A stretch of 16,539 nt of DNA from Lysobacterales bacterium. GTDB lineage: Bacteria > Pseudomonadota > Gammaproteobacteria > Xanthomonadales > Xanthomonadaceae. Within the stretch, counting starts at the first letter, position 1. Every line of letters starts with the position of its first letter. The notes beneath the pieces are model-generated. The model was given only the letters and a program-made list of their open reading frames with translations. It was not told the DNA's origin and searched no databases. The stretch lies in contig JAATFS010000479.1 of the NCBI GenBank assembly GCA_015655035.1, forward strand, positions 1 through 16,539, written 5' to 3'. Positions 1 to 8,082 of this stretch are shown here, one piece after another. Position numbers and translations under genes: made by a program.

Positions 1-1
1 C

Positions 2-25
2 TTGCAGAAGCAGCAGGGCGACTGA
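2..25 (+). CDS. Possible 3' end of an upstream gene (partial)
   Basis: Frame 2 at the left edge reads L-Q-K-Q-Q-G-D and then stops with TGA at 23-25. A strong hairpin terminator follows about 35 bases later (60-83), which is what the end of a plus-strand gene would look like. Only seven codons are visible, so neither product nor family can be named. Another frame is also open at the edge, so the assignment rests mainly on the terminator's position. Confidence 0.3.
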   Translation: MQKQQGD

Positions 26-59
26 GTCCAGCTTCCAGGATCGGCGTCGATTCAAAGCG

Positions 60-90
60 AAGGCCCCGCAGATGCGGGGCCTTCGTCGTT
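60..90 (+). terminator. Intrinsic terminator, possibly bidirectional
   Basis: A perfect 10-bp stem (AAGGCCCCGC at 60-69, GCGGGGCCTT at 74-83) closes a four-base AGAT loop and is followed by CGTCGTTTT. The T-rich side lies to the right, so it best serves a plus-strand gene ending near position 25. The TetR gene converges on it and stops at 112, so the stem could also end that transcript, though the T-run on that side is poorer. Confidence 0.75.
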
Positions 91-111
91 TTGGGGTCTC
101 GCCGCAGGCAC

Positions 112-792
112 TCAGCGCTGCAACGCGGCCTGCAAACGATCCAGGTAAGCGTCGAAATAACGCACCAGGTCCACTTGCTGGGGGCGGCGCAGCCACAGCA
201 CCTGCAAGCCATCCATCATCGCCATGATCTCGGCGGCGATCTGGTCCGGATCGATGCCGTCGGCGATCTCGCCGCGTTCCAGTGCCTGATGCAGTGATCG
301 CGAGACCTGTCCCAGCACCAGCGTCGAGCGGCGCGAGAACCATTCCTGCGCGGGGTGATGTTCGGTCAGGCTCTCGGTATTGAGCAGCGAGAAAGCGCGT
401 ACCACGCCAGGGATGGCGGCGTTGGCGCGATTGATCATGCGTAGCTGGCCCAGCAATTGCTGCCATGGAACGGGGGGGGCCAGCATCGCCGCTTCCAGCG
501 TGGCCGGGCCCTGTCCGAGCCAGCGCTGGCTTTGCTGGTCGCGCAGCTCCAGTACCGCGAGCAGCATCGAGGTCTTGCTCGGGAAGTAGTGCAGCAGGCC
601 AGGCAGGGTCAGGCCCACCGTCGATGCCACTTCCGCGATCGAGGCGTTGCTGTAGCCGTCGCGGGCAAATATTTGCATCGCTGCCTCCAGAATCTCGCGC
701 CGACGTTGCTCGCCCTTGGGGGAACGCCGGCTGCGGGGTCTTGCGGGAAGGGACGAGGTTGATCGGGGCATCGAAGGCAGCGTGGCAGGCAT
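112..792 (-). CDS. TetR/AcrR-family transcriptional regulator
   Basis: A one-domain ligand-responsive repressor of about 226 residues. After a basic, low-complexity N-terminus rich in Pro, Arg and Ser, residues about 29-75 form the TetR DNA-binding domain: GEQRRREILEAAMQIFARDG, then the helix-turn-helix ASIAEVASTVGLTLPGLLHYF and the typical PSKTSMLLAVLE. The remainder is a helical ligand/dimerisation domain with no recognisable ligand signature. The start is uncertain: ATG at 792 and at 771 and TTG at 849 are in frame and none has a good Shine-Dalgarno sequence. The gene is divergent from the porin-esterase-glucosidase cassette, so local control of that cassette is a reasonable inference. A run of eight C in the coding strand (complement of 472-479) encodes Ala-Pro-Pro and is a potential slippage site. 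Confidence 0.88.
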   Translation of the reverse strand: MPATLPSMPRSTSSLPARPRSRRSPKGEQRRREILEAAMQIFARDGYSNASIAEVASTVGLTLPGLLHYFPSKTSMLLAVLELRDQQSQRWLGQGPATLEAAMLAPPVPWQQLLGQLRMINRANAAIPGVVRAFSLLNTESLTEHHPAQEWFSRRSTLVLGQVSRSLHQALERGEIADGIDPDQIAAEIMAMMDGLQVLWLRRPQQVDLVRYFDAYLDRLQAALQR

Positions 793-849
793 CGGCAGTG
801 CGGGGCGGACAGTGTATCGCCGCTGATGCCATGGCGGTTTCCTGTGCAA

Positions 850-1357
850 CTTCTGCGCAACCGCATGGCGATGCGCAAAGCGGTACCGGCATCTGGTTTT
901 TATACTTATAAGTAGGTAAGTTTAACGGCAGGGCCCGCCGTGATGGGCCCTACGTCAATTGGGTATGCCATGTCCTGGGAGGGACGCATGGTGTTCGAAC
1001 TGATTCGTGTCTGGCAGACGGTGTTTACGGTTTCAGTACCGACGTCGTCGTCGTGCCCGGAAAATACCTGGGGCTGTGCGTTTCGATCACGCTGGCGCGT
1101 CAGCGCATCGTGCGAGCGGCGCCTCGCCTTGGCCGTTGCGTCGAGAGGGTTTCGGCGCGGTGGCATTCCTTCATCTTCGTCGAAATGCGGCCCTCCTCGG
1201 ATTGCTCGCCAGCCGTGCGTGTATCGCGCGCCGGGCCCGCGTGTCCGTCCGACTCGCCAGCCAGGCGAGCGATCCGTGGCAACCCTTTGTTTATCGACCT
1301 GCCCCACCGCGGATGAAGCGGTGATGGCCTTCCATGGGCAACAATGAGGTGAGGGGA
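850..1357. other. Long divergent intergenic region (TetR / porin)
   Basis: About 500 bases lie between the TetR gene and the porin start. The left part (about 890-926) is strikingly AT-rich and holds the 12-bp palindrome described separately. An inverted repeat, AGGGCCC at 930-936 and GGGCCCT at 945-951 with an 8-base spacer, follows. From 952 to about 1340 several frames stay open by chance in G+C-rich DNA. Their translations are Arg/Ser/Pro-rich and resemble no family I know, so no gene is called. The region probably contains promoters for both directions and a long porin 5' leader, or a decayed gene. Confidence 0.5.
903..914. promoter_or_regulatory. Candidate operator: perfect 12-bp palindrome
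   Basis: TACTTATAAGTA is its own reverse complement and sits in an AT-rich island inside G+C-rich DNA. On the minus strand it overlaps -10-like hexamers (TATAAG, TATAAA). It lies 54-132 bp upstream of the possible TetR start codons. This fits an autoregulatory TetR site that also controls the divergent cassette. Binding is inferred, not shown. Confidence 0.4.
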
Positions 1358-2683
1358 ATGAAGAACAGTTGTTTCGATAAATGCCGCCAGTGGGGATCTC
1401 TGGCATCGTTGGGGGTCTGTCTCGGGGCGGCTGCACCGGCATGGGCGCAGTCCCAGGCCGGCGCTGAGGATTGCCATTACTTCGATACATTCATCACGCG
1501 CGGATCGGAGTCGCCGGTGATCACCACGTGTGAGACGCTGTCGCCGACGCTGGGCGGGCTGCGCCCGAAAATGGTCGAAAACGGCTGGCTGTTCATGGGC
1601 TACTACGCGGCCGGCGGCACCTACGACTTGCGCGGGCAGGAGCAGCGTCCGCAGCAATACAACGGCCAACGCCCCAGCTATAGCGGGACGCTCGGCACCA
1701 TCCTCACCTACGATCTGTCGCGGGTGGGGTGGGGCAAGCAGGCGCAGCTCACGGTCGAGGTCAACAGCTGGCGCAACAGCTATGCCAGCGGCGGGATCAA
1801 CGACAGCATCGCGGTGGCGCAGCTGTCGGTGCAGCAACAGTTCGCTGATGGCCGGGTCAAACTGCAATACGGTTACTACGGCATGCTCGGGCAGTTCTAC
1901 GGCATGTTCCTGGGGACCAGTACGGCGGCATCGGCGCTAGGACCGACCAGCATCATTCCCAATCTGGTCGGCATGCCCATGTTCAAGCCGGCGCCAGCGG
2001 TGGACGTGCGCCTCTATTCCAAGAGCGGACGCTTCTACGACCATTTCGGCGTGGCGCGCAGCCAGAGTCCGGAGGGTTTCATCGCCGACTCCGACGCCAA
2101 TCCATCCGGCCTGAAGTGGAGCGTAAATGGCGCCAAGCCCATCTATGTGAACGAGCTGGGCTATCGCGTGCAGCCCAGTGCCGACAGCCGCATGACCTGG
2201 ATCCGGCAGGGCGCGATCTACAACCGCAGCCGCTATTTCAATTATCGCGACCAGGTGGACGCGCCGATCAATCGCGGCTTCTATCTGGTAGGCGATCACC
2301 AGTTCTGGCAGCCGGACCGCGAGATGCCGCATCGCGGCTGGTACATCAATCTCAAGACCAACTACGCGCCTGAAGATCGCAACGTCTACACCGCCGACTA
2401 TGCGCTCACGCTGTACAGCCTGGCGCCGTTCGCCCACCGGCCCGGTGACATGTTCTCGCTCGGCTACACCTACAACAGGATCAGCGACGATGCCCGGCAA
2501 TACATGATCGAGCAGGGCTACGATGCGGTGGGCTTCAGTACCACGGCCTCGGCGTCTTATGCGCTACGTGCCGCACGCGGCGTGTACTGGACCAACACGC
2601 TGAGCTACACCCGCAACCCGGTGTTCACGACGCGTCATCCAGACGCGCTGACACTCCAGACCCAGCTGACATTCTCGTTCTGA
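1358..2683 (+). CDS. oprB: OprB-family carbohydrate-selective outer-membrane porin
   Basis: An outer-membrane beta-barrel porin for diffusion of sugars or glycosides into the periplasm, 441 residues. The ATG at 1358 follows the Shine-Dalgarno stretch GAGGTGAGGGGA. An ATG at 1334 is in frame but would add residues ahead of a normal signal peptide. Residues 1-30 form that peptide (basic start, hydrophobic core, cleavage after AWA). The mature protein is rich in alternating Tyr/Trp/Gly strand segments and ends in TFSF, with the terminal Phe required by the outer-membrane assembly machinery. The pattern of an N-terminal GGTYDLRGQ-like strand, a central ELGYR segment and C-terminal short strands matches OprB-family porins. 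The substrate cannot be read from sequence. Genes for an esterase and a beta-glucosidase follow directly, suggesting entry of a glycoside. A strong hairpin right after the stop may lower expression of the downstream genes. Confidence 0.85.
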   Translation: MKNSCFDKCRQWGSLASLGVCLGAAAPAWAQSQAGAEDCHYFDTFITRGSESPVITTCETLSPTLGGLRPKMVENGWLFMGYYAAGGTYDLRGQEQRPQQYNGQRPSYSGTLGTILTYDLSRVGWGKQAQLTVEVNSWRNSYASGGINDSIAVAQLSVQQQFADGRVKLQYGYYGMLGQFYGMFLGTSTAASALGPTSIIPNLVGMPMFKPAPAVDVRLYSKSGRFYDHFGVARSQSPEGFIADSDANPSGLKWSVNGAKPIYVNELGYRVQPSADSRMTWIRQGAIYNRSRYFNYRDQVDAPINRGFYLVGDHQFWQPDREMPHRGWYINLKTNYAPEDRNVYTADYALTLYSLAPFAHRPGDMFSLGYTYNRISDDARQYMIEQGYDAVGFSTTASASYALRAARGVYWTNTLSYTRNPVFTTRHPDALTLQTQLTFSF

Positions 2684-2690
2684 GCCCGGC

Positions 2691-2721
2691 CCCCGCCCGG
2701 GTGCGATTCACCCGGGTGGGG
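2691..2721 (+). terminator. Intercistronic GC-rich hairpin after the porin gene
   Basis: A 13-bp stem with one G-T pair joins 2691-2703 and 2709-2721 around a five-base CGATT loop, starting eight bases after the porin stop. No T-run follows, so it is not a standard intrinsic terminator. It is better read as an mRNA-stabilising or partly terminating element that would keep porin transcripts more abundant than those of the two enzymes. Confidence 0.5.
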
Positions 2722-2780
2722 CGGCCAGTGCTGCAGGGGATTTCCAACGATGGATCATGAGGTGACGTATCGACAAGCTA

Positions 2781-4388
2781 ATGGGATCTCTGTTCGTCAT
2801 GGCGTGCGCTTTGCTTGCGGCCTGCACGGGAGCGGGCGCCGACAAAACCATGGCGGCGCCGGTGCATAGCGACACTACCCTGGTCCGGGTGGAAGCCGGC
2901 CAGGTGCGGGGGGTGCTGGCCGATGGAGTGGTTGCGTTCAAGGGCATTCCGTATGCGGCGGCCCCGGTGGGGGCGCTGCGCTGGCGGCCGCCGCAGCCTG
3001 CACCGTCGTGGCAAGGTGTACTCGACGCCGCTCAGTTCAAATCCGATTGCGCGCAGTTGCCGTTTCCTGGCGATGCCGCGCCCTTGGGAAAGACTCCGGC
3101 CGAGGATTGCCTGGGCCTCAATATCTGGAAGCCGGCAGCGACCAGCACCACGCCACGACCGGTGCTGGTGTGGATATACGGCGGCGGCTTCGTCAACGGC
3201 GGTTCGTCGCCGGCAATTTACGACGGCAGTGCCTTCGCCAAGCGGGGCGTGCTGTTGGTCAGCTTCAACTACCGCGTCGGCCGCTTCGGCTTTTTCGCGC
3301 ACCCGGCATTGAGCGCCGAAGCGCGTGCGGCGGGCGAGCCGCTGGGCAACTACGGTTATCTGGATCAGCTCGCTGCGCTGCGATGGGTGAAGGCCAATAT
3401 CGCCGCGTTTGGCGGCGATCCGGCCAACGTCAGCGTGTTCGGCGAGTCCGCCGGTGGTGCTTCGGTGCTGCAACTGCTGGTATCCCCGCAGGCATCCGGG
3501 TTGTTCCGGCGGGTAGCGGCCATGTCCGGTGGCGGGCGCGGGGCGCTGTTGCCCATGCGCGAGCTGGACCGTGCAAACCCTGCCGGCCTGGCGTCGGCCG
3601 AATCGGTTGGACTGGCATTTGCCCATAAGAGCGGCATCCAGGGAGAAGGCCGCGAGGCGCTGGCAGCGCTGCGCGCATTGCCCGCCGACAATGTGGTGGA
3701 TGGGCTGAACATGGGGACCATGGATGCGGCGGCGGATACCTATGTGGGTGGCCCGATCCTCGACGGTACCGTCGTCACCGGCACCACCCAGCAGGCGTTG
3801 CAGGCCGGGACCTGGGCCAAGGTCCCGGTGCTGGTAGGCGCCACCAGCGACGATCTGGGCTTTTCTTCGGCAAAGAACAAGGGCGACGTGTTCCGGGCGT
3901 TCGGTGCCGATGCCGAGCAGGCACGTGCGGCATATGACCCCGATGGAAGCGCGGATTTCACTGCGCTCAGTTGGCAGGCGGGGATGGATCGGATGATGGT
4001 CGAGCCGGCGCGGTTCGTCGCCAGGCAGGCGGCCGGGCAGGGCGTGCCCGCCTATATTTACCGTTTCTCGTACGTGGCCGAATCGCAGCGATCGCACTGG
4101 CACGGCGCGCCGCACGCCACCGAACTGCCGTATGTCTTCGATACGGTCGCGGCGCGCTATGGCGAGCAGGCCACCGCAGCAGACCGTCAGACCGCCGCGC
4201 TGGCCAACGGCTACTGGGTCAACTTCGCCCGCACCGGCGATCCCAATGGCGCGGGGCTGCCGCAGTGGCCGGCATACGCAGCAGACCGCGACGGCATTCT
4301 CGATTTCTCACTGCAGGGACCGATACACGTGGCCGATCCGCGCAAGGCGCGGCTGGACCTGATCGAACGCAGCCAGGACGCGCAATGA
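2781..4388 (+). CDS. Type-B carboxylesterase, predicted lipoprotein
   Basis: A serine esterase of the alpha/beta-hydrolase type-B family (pNB-esterase/cholinesterase-like), 535 residues, hydrolysing carboxylic esters. Visible family marks are FKGIPYAAAPVGALRW near the N-terminus, EDCLGLNIW, the oxyanion-hole segment WIYGGGFVNGGSS, the nucleophile elbow FGESAGG (Ser223), a likely acidic residue in TSDDLGF (Asp358 by position) and the catalytic His445 in GAPHATELPYVF. The N-terminus is hydrophobic and carries a lipobox, L-A-A-C with Cys15, so it is probably lipid-anchored in the envelope. The n-region before the hydrophobic core lacks Lys or Arg, and the nearest purine-rich GAGGTGA lies 16-17 bases before the ATG, so initiation is not clear-cut. 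It is flanked by the porin and glucosidase genes. Removing acyl groups from imported glycosides is the likely role. Confidence 0.9.
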   Translation: MGSLFVMACALLAACTGAGADKTMAAPVHSDTTLVRVEAGQVRGVLADGVVAFKGIPYAAAPVGALRWRPPQPAPSWQGVLDAAQFKSDCAQLPFPGDAAPLGKTPAEDCLGLNIWKPAATSTTPRPVLVWIYGGGFVNGGSSPAIYDGSAFAKRGVLLVSFNYRVGRFGFFAHPALSAEARAAGEPLGNYGYLDQLAALRWVKANIAAFGGDPANVSVFGESAGGASVLQLLVSPQASGLFRRVAAMSGGGRGALLPMRELDRANPAGLASAESVGLAFAHKSGIQGEGREALAALRALPADNVVDGLNMGTMDAAADTYVGGPILDGTVVTGTTQQALQAGTWAKVPVLVGATSDDLGFSSAKNKGDVFRAFGADAEQARAAYDPDGSADFTALSWQAGMDRMMVEPARFVARQAAGQGVPAYIYRFSYVAESQRSHWHGAPHATELPYVFDTVAARYGEQATAADRQTAALANGYWVNFARTGDPNGAGLPQWPAYAADRDGILDFSLQGPIHVADPRKARLDLIERSQDAQ

Positions 4389-4446
4389 CGTCCACCGACG
4401 CATTGCGGGTTACTCACTTACTATTTTCTTCGTGGAGATGAGAAGC

Positions 4447-6753
4447 ATGTTGGAATTGAGGCCATTGGTATTGGGGATTTCGTTCGGTCTGCTGCTGTCC
4501 GGTGGCGTGGCTGCGCAGGGACTGCCGCGGTTGGGCCATGCGCCGCTCGAAAAAGTCCTGGCGGCGTTGACGCTCGAGGAAAAGGTCAGCCTGGTCACCG
4601 GGCGCGGCATGCGGATCGAGGGGCTTAATGAGGAGCAGCAGGCGCCGGTGGTCGGTCATACCGACGACAAGGTGGCCGGCGCCGCCGGTACCACGTTCCC
4701 GGTGCCGCGATTGGGCATTCCCTCGCTGGTGATGGCCGATGGTCCTGCCGGCGTGCGCATCTCGCCGACGCGCGAAGACGCACCTGGACGGACGTTCCAT
4801 GCCACCGCTTTCCCGATTGCCAGCCAGCTGGCCGCGTCGTGGGACGTGGACCTGGTCCGGCGCGTCGGCAAGGCGATGGGGCACGAGGCCAGGGAGTACG
4901 GCGTCGACGTATTGCTGGCGCCGGCGCAAAACATCCACCGCTATCCGCTGGGCGGGCGCAATTTCGAGTATTACTCGGAAGATCCGCTGGTCTCCGGCAA
5001 GATGTCCGCAGCGATGGTGGCCGGTATCCAGGACGAGGGCGTAGCCGCTTCGATCAAGCACTTCGCGGTCAACAACCACGAATGGAACCGCAACACCATC
5101 AACGTGAAGCTCGGCGAGCGCGAGTTGCGCGAGATCTACCTGAAAGGCTTCAGGATTGCGGTGCAGGAAGGCCGGCCGTGGACCGTGATGACCAGCTACA
5201 ACAAGGTCAACGGCACCTATACCTCCGAAAGCGGCGTGTTGTTGAGCGATATCCTGCGCAAGCAATGGAAATTCGATGGGTTGGTGATGACCGACTGGTT
5301 CGGCGGCCGCGATGCGACTGCGCAGATGCAGGCCGGCAACGAACTATTGATGCCGGGTACGCGGTTGCAGCAGAAGAGCCTGTTGGAAGCCGTGCGCAGT
5401 GGCCGCCTGGACGAGAAGGTGCTGGACCGCAACGTCGAGCGGGTGCTCGCGCTGGTCATGCAGTCGCCGGTGTTCAAGGGCCTGACCCATTCGGACAAGC
5501 CGAATCTGCAGGCGGACGCACAGGTAGCACGTGCGGCGGCCGCCGAAGGCATGGTACTGCTGAAGAATCCGGGGCCGGCGCTGCCGCTGCAAACGCCGGC
5601 GCGGGTGGCGTTGTTCGGCAATAGCGCCTACCAGATGGTCACCGGCGGCACCGGTAGCGGCGACGTCAACAAGGCGTATTCGGTGTCGCTGCAGCAAGGC
5701 CTGGATGCGGCGGGGTTCGTCACCGACGCGGAGCTGGCGTCTGCGTATGCCGGCTACCTGGCCGAGCAGGCAGCCAAGCAGCCGGAGACGCCGTGGTACC
5801 TGCCCAAGCCGCGCTTGCCCGAGCGTGTGATCGATGCGGCCGAGTTGGAGGCGAAGGCGCGCGATAGCCGTGTGGCGGTGGTTACGCTGGGGCGTTCATC
5901 AGGCGAGTTCGTCGATCGCAAGGCCGAAGAGGATTTCTACCTGGGCCAGACCGAGCGGCAACTGCTGGAAGGCGTCGCCAAGGCATTTCATGCGCAAGGC
6001 AAGATGGTGGTGGTGGTACTCAACGTTGGCGGCGTGATCGAAACGGCCAGTTGGCGCGACCTCGCCGATGCGATCCTGCTGGCGTGGCAGCCGGGGCAGG
6101 AGGCGGGCAATGCGATCGCCGATGTGCTTTCCGGCAAGGTCAATCCTTCCGGCAAGCTGACCGACACCTTCGCGCTCAAGCTCGAAGACTACCCGGCAGC
6201 GAAGAACTTCCCGGGGGTGGTGTTGAAAGGCCCCGACCCGAACGACAAGTCGTTGTTCGGTGCCAATGCGCGCGAGGCGGAGATCCGATACCAGGATGGC
6301 ATCTGGGTGGGCTATCGCCACTTCGACACGCACGCGGTGGAGGTGGCCTATCCATTCGGTCACGGGCTTTCCTACACCGGCTTCCGCTATTCCAAGCTGA
6401 CCGTGAAGGCCGACGCGCAGGGCGATACGGTGCAGGCTTCGGTGACGGTGACCAATACCGGCAAGCTCGCCGGCAAGGAAGTGGTGCAGCTGTACGTCGC
6501 CGCGCCGAAGGGTGCACTGGAAAAGCCCGAGGACGAACTGCGGGCATTCGCCAAGACCGGGTTGCTGCAACCGGGGCAGTCGCAGACGTTGCAGTTCTCC
6601 CTTTCCGGCCAGGATCTGGCTTCGTTCGATCCCGCACTGGGGCGTTGGGTCACCGACGCGGGGCGTTATGAGGTCAGGATCGGTGCTTCCTCGCGTGACA
6701 TCCGTCTGAGCAAGTCGTTCCAGAAGCCCGCCGCGACGCAGTACGCGCCCTGA
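4447..6753 (+). CDS. Exported glycoside hydrolase family 3 beta-glucosidase
   Basis: A GH3 enzyme of 768 residues that removes terminal beta-linked sugars, most likely glucose, from oligosaccharides or plant glycosides. Residues 1-23 look like a cleavable signal peptide (hydrophobic core, then VAAQ), so it acts in the periplasm or outside. The N-terminal barrel contains ADGPAGVR (Asp98), GRNFEYYSEDP, KHFAVNNHEWNRN and the nucleophile segment VMTDWFGG (Asp283). The second domain holds GRSSGEFVDR with the probable acid/base Glu487. A C-terminal fibronectin III-like domain (from about residue 660) includes GKEVVQLYV. The ATG at 4447 follows GGAG with good spacing. GTG 4432 and ATG 4438 are in-frame alternatives that would add a few charged residues. 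The gene lies 58 bases after the esterase stop, in the same direction. Beta-xylosidase activity cannot be excluded. Confidence 0.93.
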   Translation: MLELRPLVLGISFGLLLSGGVAAQGLPRLGHAPLEKVLAALTLEEKVSLVTGRGMRIEGLNEEQQAPVVGHTDDKVAGAAGTTFPVPRLGIPSLVMADGPAGVRISPTREDAPGRTFHATAFPIASQLAASWDVDLVRRVGKAMGHEAREYGVDVLLAPAQNIHRYPLGGRNFEYYSEDPLVSGKMSAAMVAGIQDEGVAASIKHFAVNNHEWNRNTINVKLGERELREIYLKGFRIAVQEGRPWTVMTSYNKVNGTYTSESGVLLSDILRKQWKFDGLVMTDWFGGRDATAQMQAGNELLMPGTRLQQKSLLEAVRSGRLDEKVLDRNVERVLALVMQSPVFKGLTHSDKPNLQADAQVARAAAAEGMVLLKNPGPALPLQTPARVALFGNSAYQMVTGGTGSGDVNKAYSVSLQQGLDAAGFVTDAELASAYAGYLAEQAAKQPETPWYLPKPRLPERVIDAAELEAKARDSRVAVVTLGRSSGEFVDRKAEEDFYLGQTERQLLEGVAKAFHAQGKMVVVVLNVGGVIETASWRDLADAILLAWQPGQEAGNAIADVLSGKVNPSGKLTDTFALKLEDYPAAKNFPGVVLKGPDPNDKSLFGANAREAEIRYQDGIWVGYRHFDTHAVEVAYPFGHGLSYTGFRYSKLTVKADAQGDTVQASVTVTNTGKLAGKEVVQLYVAAPKGALEKPEDELRAFAKTGLLQPGQSQTLQFSLSGQDLASFDPALGRWVTDAGRYEVRIGASSRDIRLSKSFQKPAATQYAP

Positions 6754-6831
6754 TGGGACGCCGGCGGGCGGTGCGGCCTGAGGGCTGCCCGTCCATCGGT
6801 GTGCTGCCGGCATCCAATCTGTCGCCGAGCG

Positions 6832-8082
6832 CTATTGCAGCTCGCGCAGGTCCAGGCGGCGCAGTCGAGGCGCCTTCAGCGCGGTGACGCCGACCACCGC
6901 CAGGGTGACGCAGCCGCCGATGACCACGGCAGGTACCAGCCCGACCAAGCGTGCCATGGTGCCGTCGTAGAAGGCTCCGAGTTCGTTGGAGGAACCGATG
7001 AAGATGCCATTGATCGAAGACACGCGGCCGCGCATTGCGTCCGGCGTGGCCAGTTGCAGGATCGTCTGGCGCACGATCACCGATACGCCGTCGCAGATGC
7101 CGTAGACCAGCAGGATCGCCGCCGACAGCCAGAAATGCCGCGATAGCCCGAACGCGATGGTGCAAAAGCCGAACCCGCCGACCGACAGCAGCAATATGCG
7201 GCCGGCGTTGCGTTGCAGGGGGTGCCGCGCCAGCCATAGGCCGACCAGGATCGAGCCCAGCGCCGGGGCGCCGCGCAGGATGCCCAGGCCTTCGGGCCCG
7301 TAGTGAAGGATGTCGTGGATGAAGGCTGGCAGCATCGATACCGCTCCCCCGAGCAATACCGAGAACATGTCCAGCGCCATCGCGCCGAGCATGATCTGGT
7401 TGGAGAAGACGAAGCGCCCTCCTTCGGCGATGCTGCGGAAGATCGGTGCGCGTGGACCGTCATTGAGCGGTTCGGCGACGCGCAGCAGGCTCAACGCCAG
7501 CAGCGCCAGCCCGGACACGGCCATGGCAACGCCGTAGGACAGGCTCTTGCCACCCCAGCCCACCAGCACGCCCCCCAGCGCCGGACCGATCACCATCCCG
7601 GTCTGGAACACCACGCTTCCGATGCTGGCGCCACGGGCATAGACCTCGCGCGGCAGCACCCGCGCAAACAGCGCGTTGTAGACCGGTGACAAAAACGCGC
7701 GCGCCGCGCCGGTCAGCATGATCGCCGCATAGATCGGCCATACCCCATGGAATGGCAGCCAACCGCGTGCCACCGCTATCAACGCCAGTGCAGTGGCGGT
7801 CAGGCCCAGGGCGGCGGCCATGCCCAGCCGGCGCCGTGGCAGGTGGTCGACCAGGTAGCCGGCGAAGGGCGCGATGCAGAAGAACGGCAGGATCTCGGCC
7901 AGGCCGATCAGCCCCAGCGAGAACGGATTACGGGTGATTTCATAGACGTGCCAGCCGACTGTGACGGCGACGATCTGGTAGGACAGCATCGCGCAGATGC
8001 GGTACGCCAGGACCAGCCGGAAGCCTGGGTAGGCCAGCAAGGTGCGCAGCCCGGCTTGAGCGGGAGCACCGGGCGTACTCAT
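6832..8082 (-). CDS. MFS transporter, EntS/MFS_3-like exporter
   Basis: A 416-residue inner-membrane transporter of the major facilitator superfamily with about twelve hydrophobic segments. Between the second and third lies GYLVDHLPRRRLGM, the family's motif A. Segments such as GPALGGVLVGWGG and RGRVSSINGIFIGSSNELG resemble EntS/MFS_3-type exporters of siderophores or drugs. The substrate is not predictable. The open frame extends upstream to 8370, but that extra part is the sufE gene in another frame. The proper start is the ATG at 8082-8080, which overlaps the sufE stop as ATGA, implying translational coupling. It converges with the GH3 gene across 78 bases that hold no convincing terminator. 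Confidence 0.9.
   Translation of the reverse strand: MSTPGAPAQAGLRTLLAYPGFRLVLAYRICAMLSYQIVAVTVGWHVYEITRNPFSLGLIGLAEILPFFCIAPFAGYLVDHLPRRRLGMAAALGLTATALALIAVARGWLPFHGVWPIYAAIMLTGAARAFLSPVYNALFARVLPREVYARGASIGSVVFQTGMVIGPALGGVLVGWGGKSLSYGVAMAVSGLALLALSLLRVAEPLNDGPRAPIFRSIAEGGRFVFSNQIMLGAMALDMFSVLLGGAVSMLPAFIHDILHYGPEGLGILRGAPALGSILVGLWLARHPLQRNAGRILLLSVGGFGFCTIAFGLSRHFWLSAAILLVYGICDGVSVIVRQTILQLATPDAMRGRVSSINGIFIGSSNELGAFYDGTMARLVGLVPAVVIGGCVTLAVVGVTALKAPRLRRLDLRELQ

Noticed and set aside
1151..1180. Two TTCG-type half-sites suggestive of a plant-inducible promoter (PIP) box
   Set aside because: The half-sites are imperfect (TTCGG and TTCGT) and separated by 20 bases rather than 15.
940..1347. 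Plus-strand open frame of 135 codons upstream of the porin
   Set aside because: The translation is Ser/Arg/Pro-rich without family resemblance, lacks a ribosome site and runs into the well-supported porin start.
1100..1867. Minus-strand open frame spanning the porin 5' end and the upstream gap
   Set aside because: It overlaps the porin signal peptide and first strands on the other strand, has low-complexity Arg/Ala/Pro composition and no recognisable domain.
2751..2870. Small open frame of 39 codons overlapping the esterase start
   Set aside because: It overlaps the esterase signal sequence out of frame and resembles nothing; only its GAGG context is suggestive.
6754..6831. Possible terminator between the convergent GH3 and MFS genes
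   Set aside because: CGGGC/GCCCG segments exist, but the stem is short with a long loop and there is no T-run on either strand.
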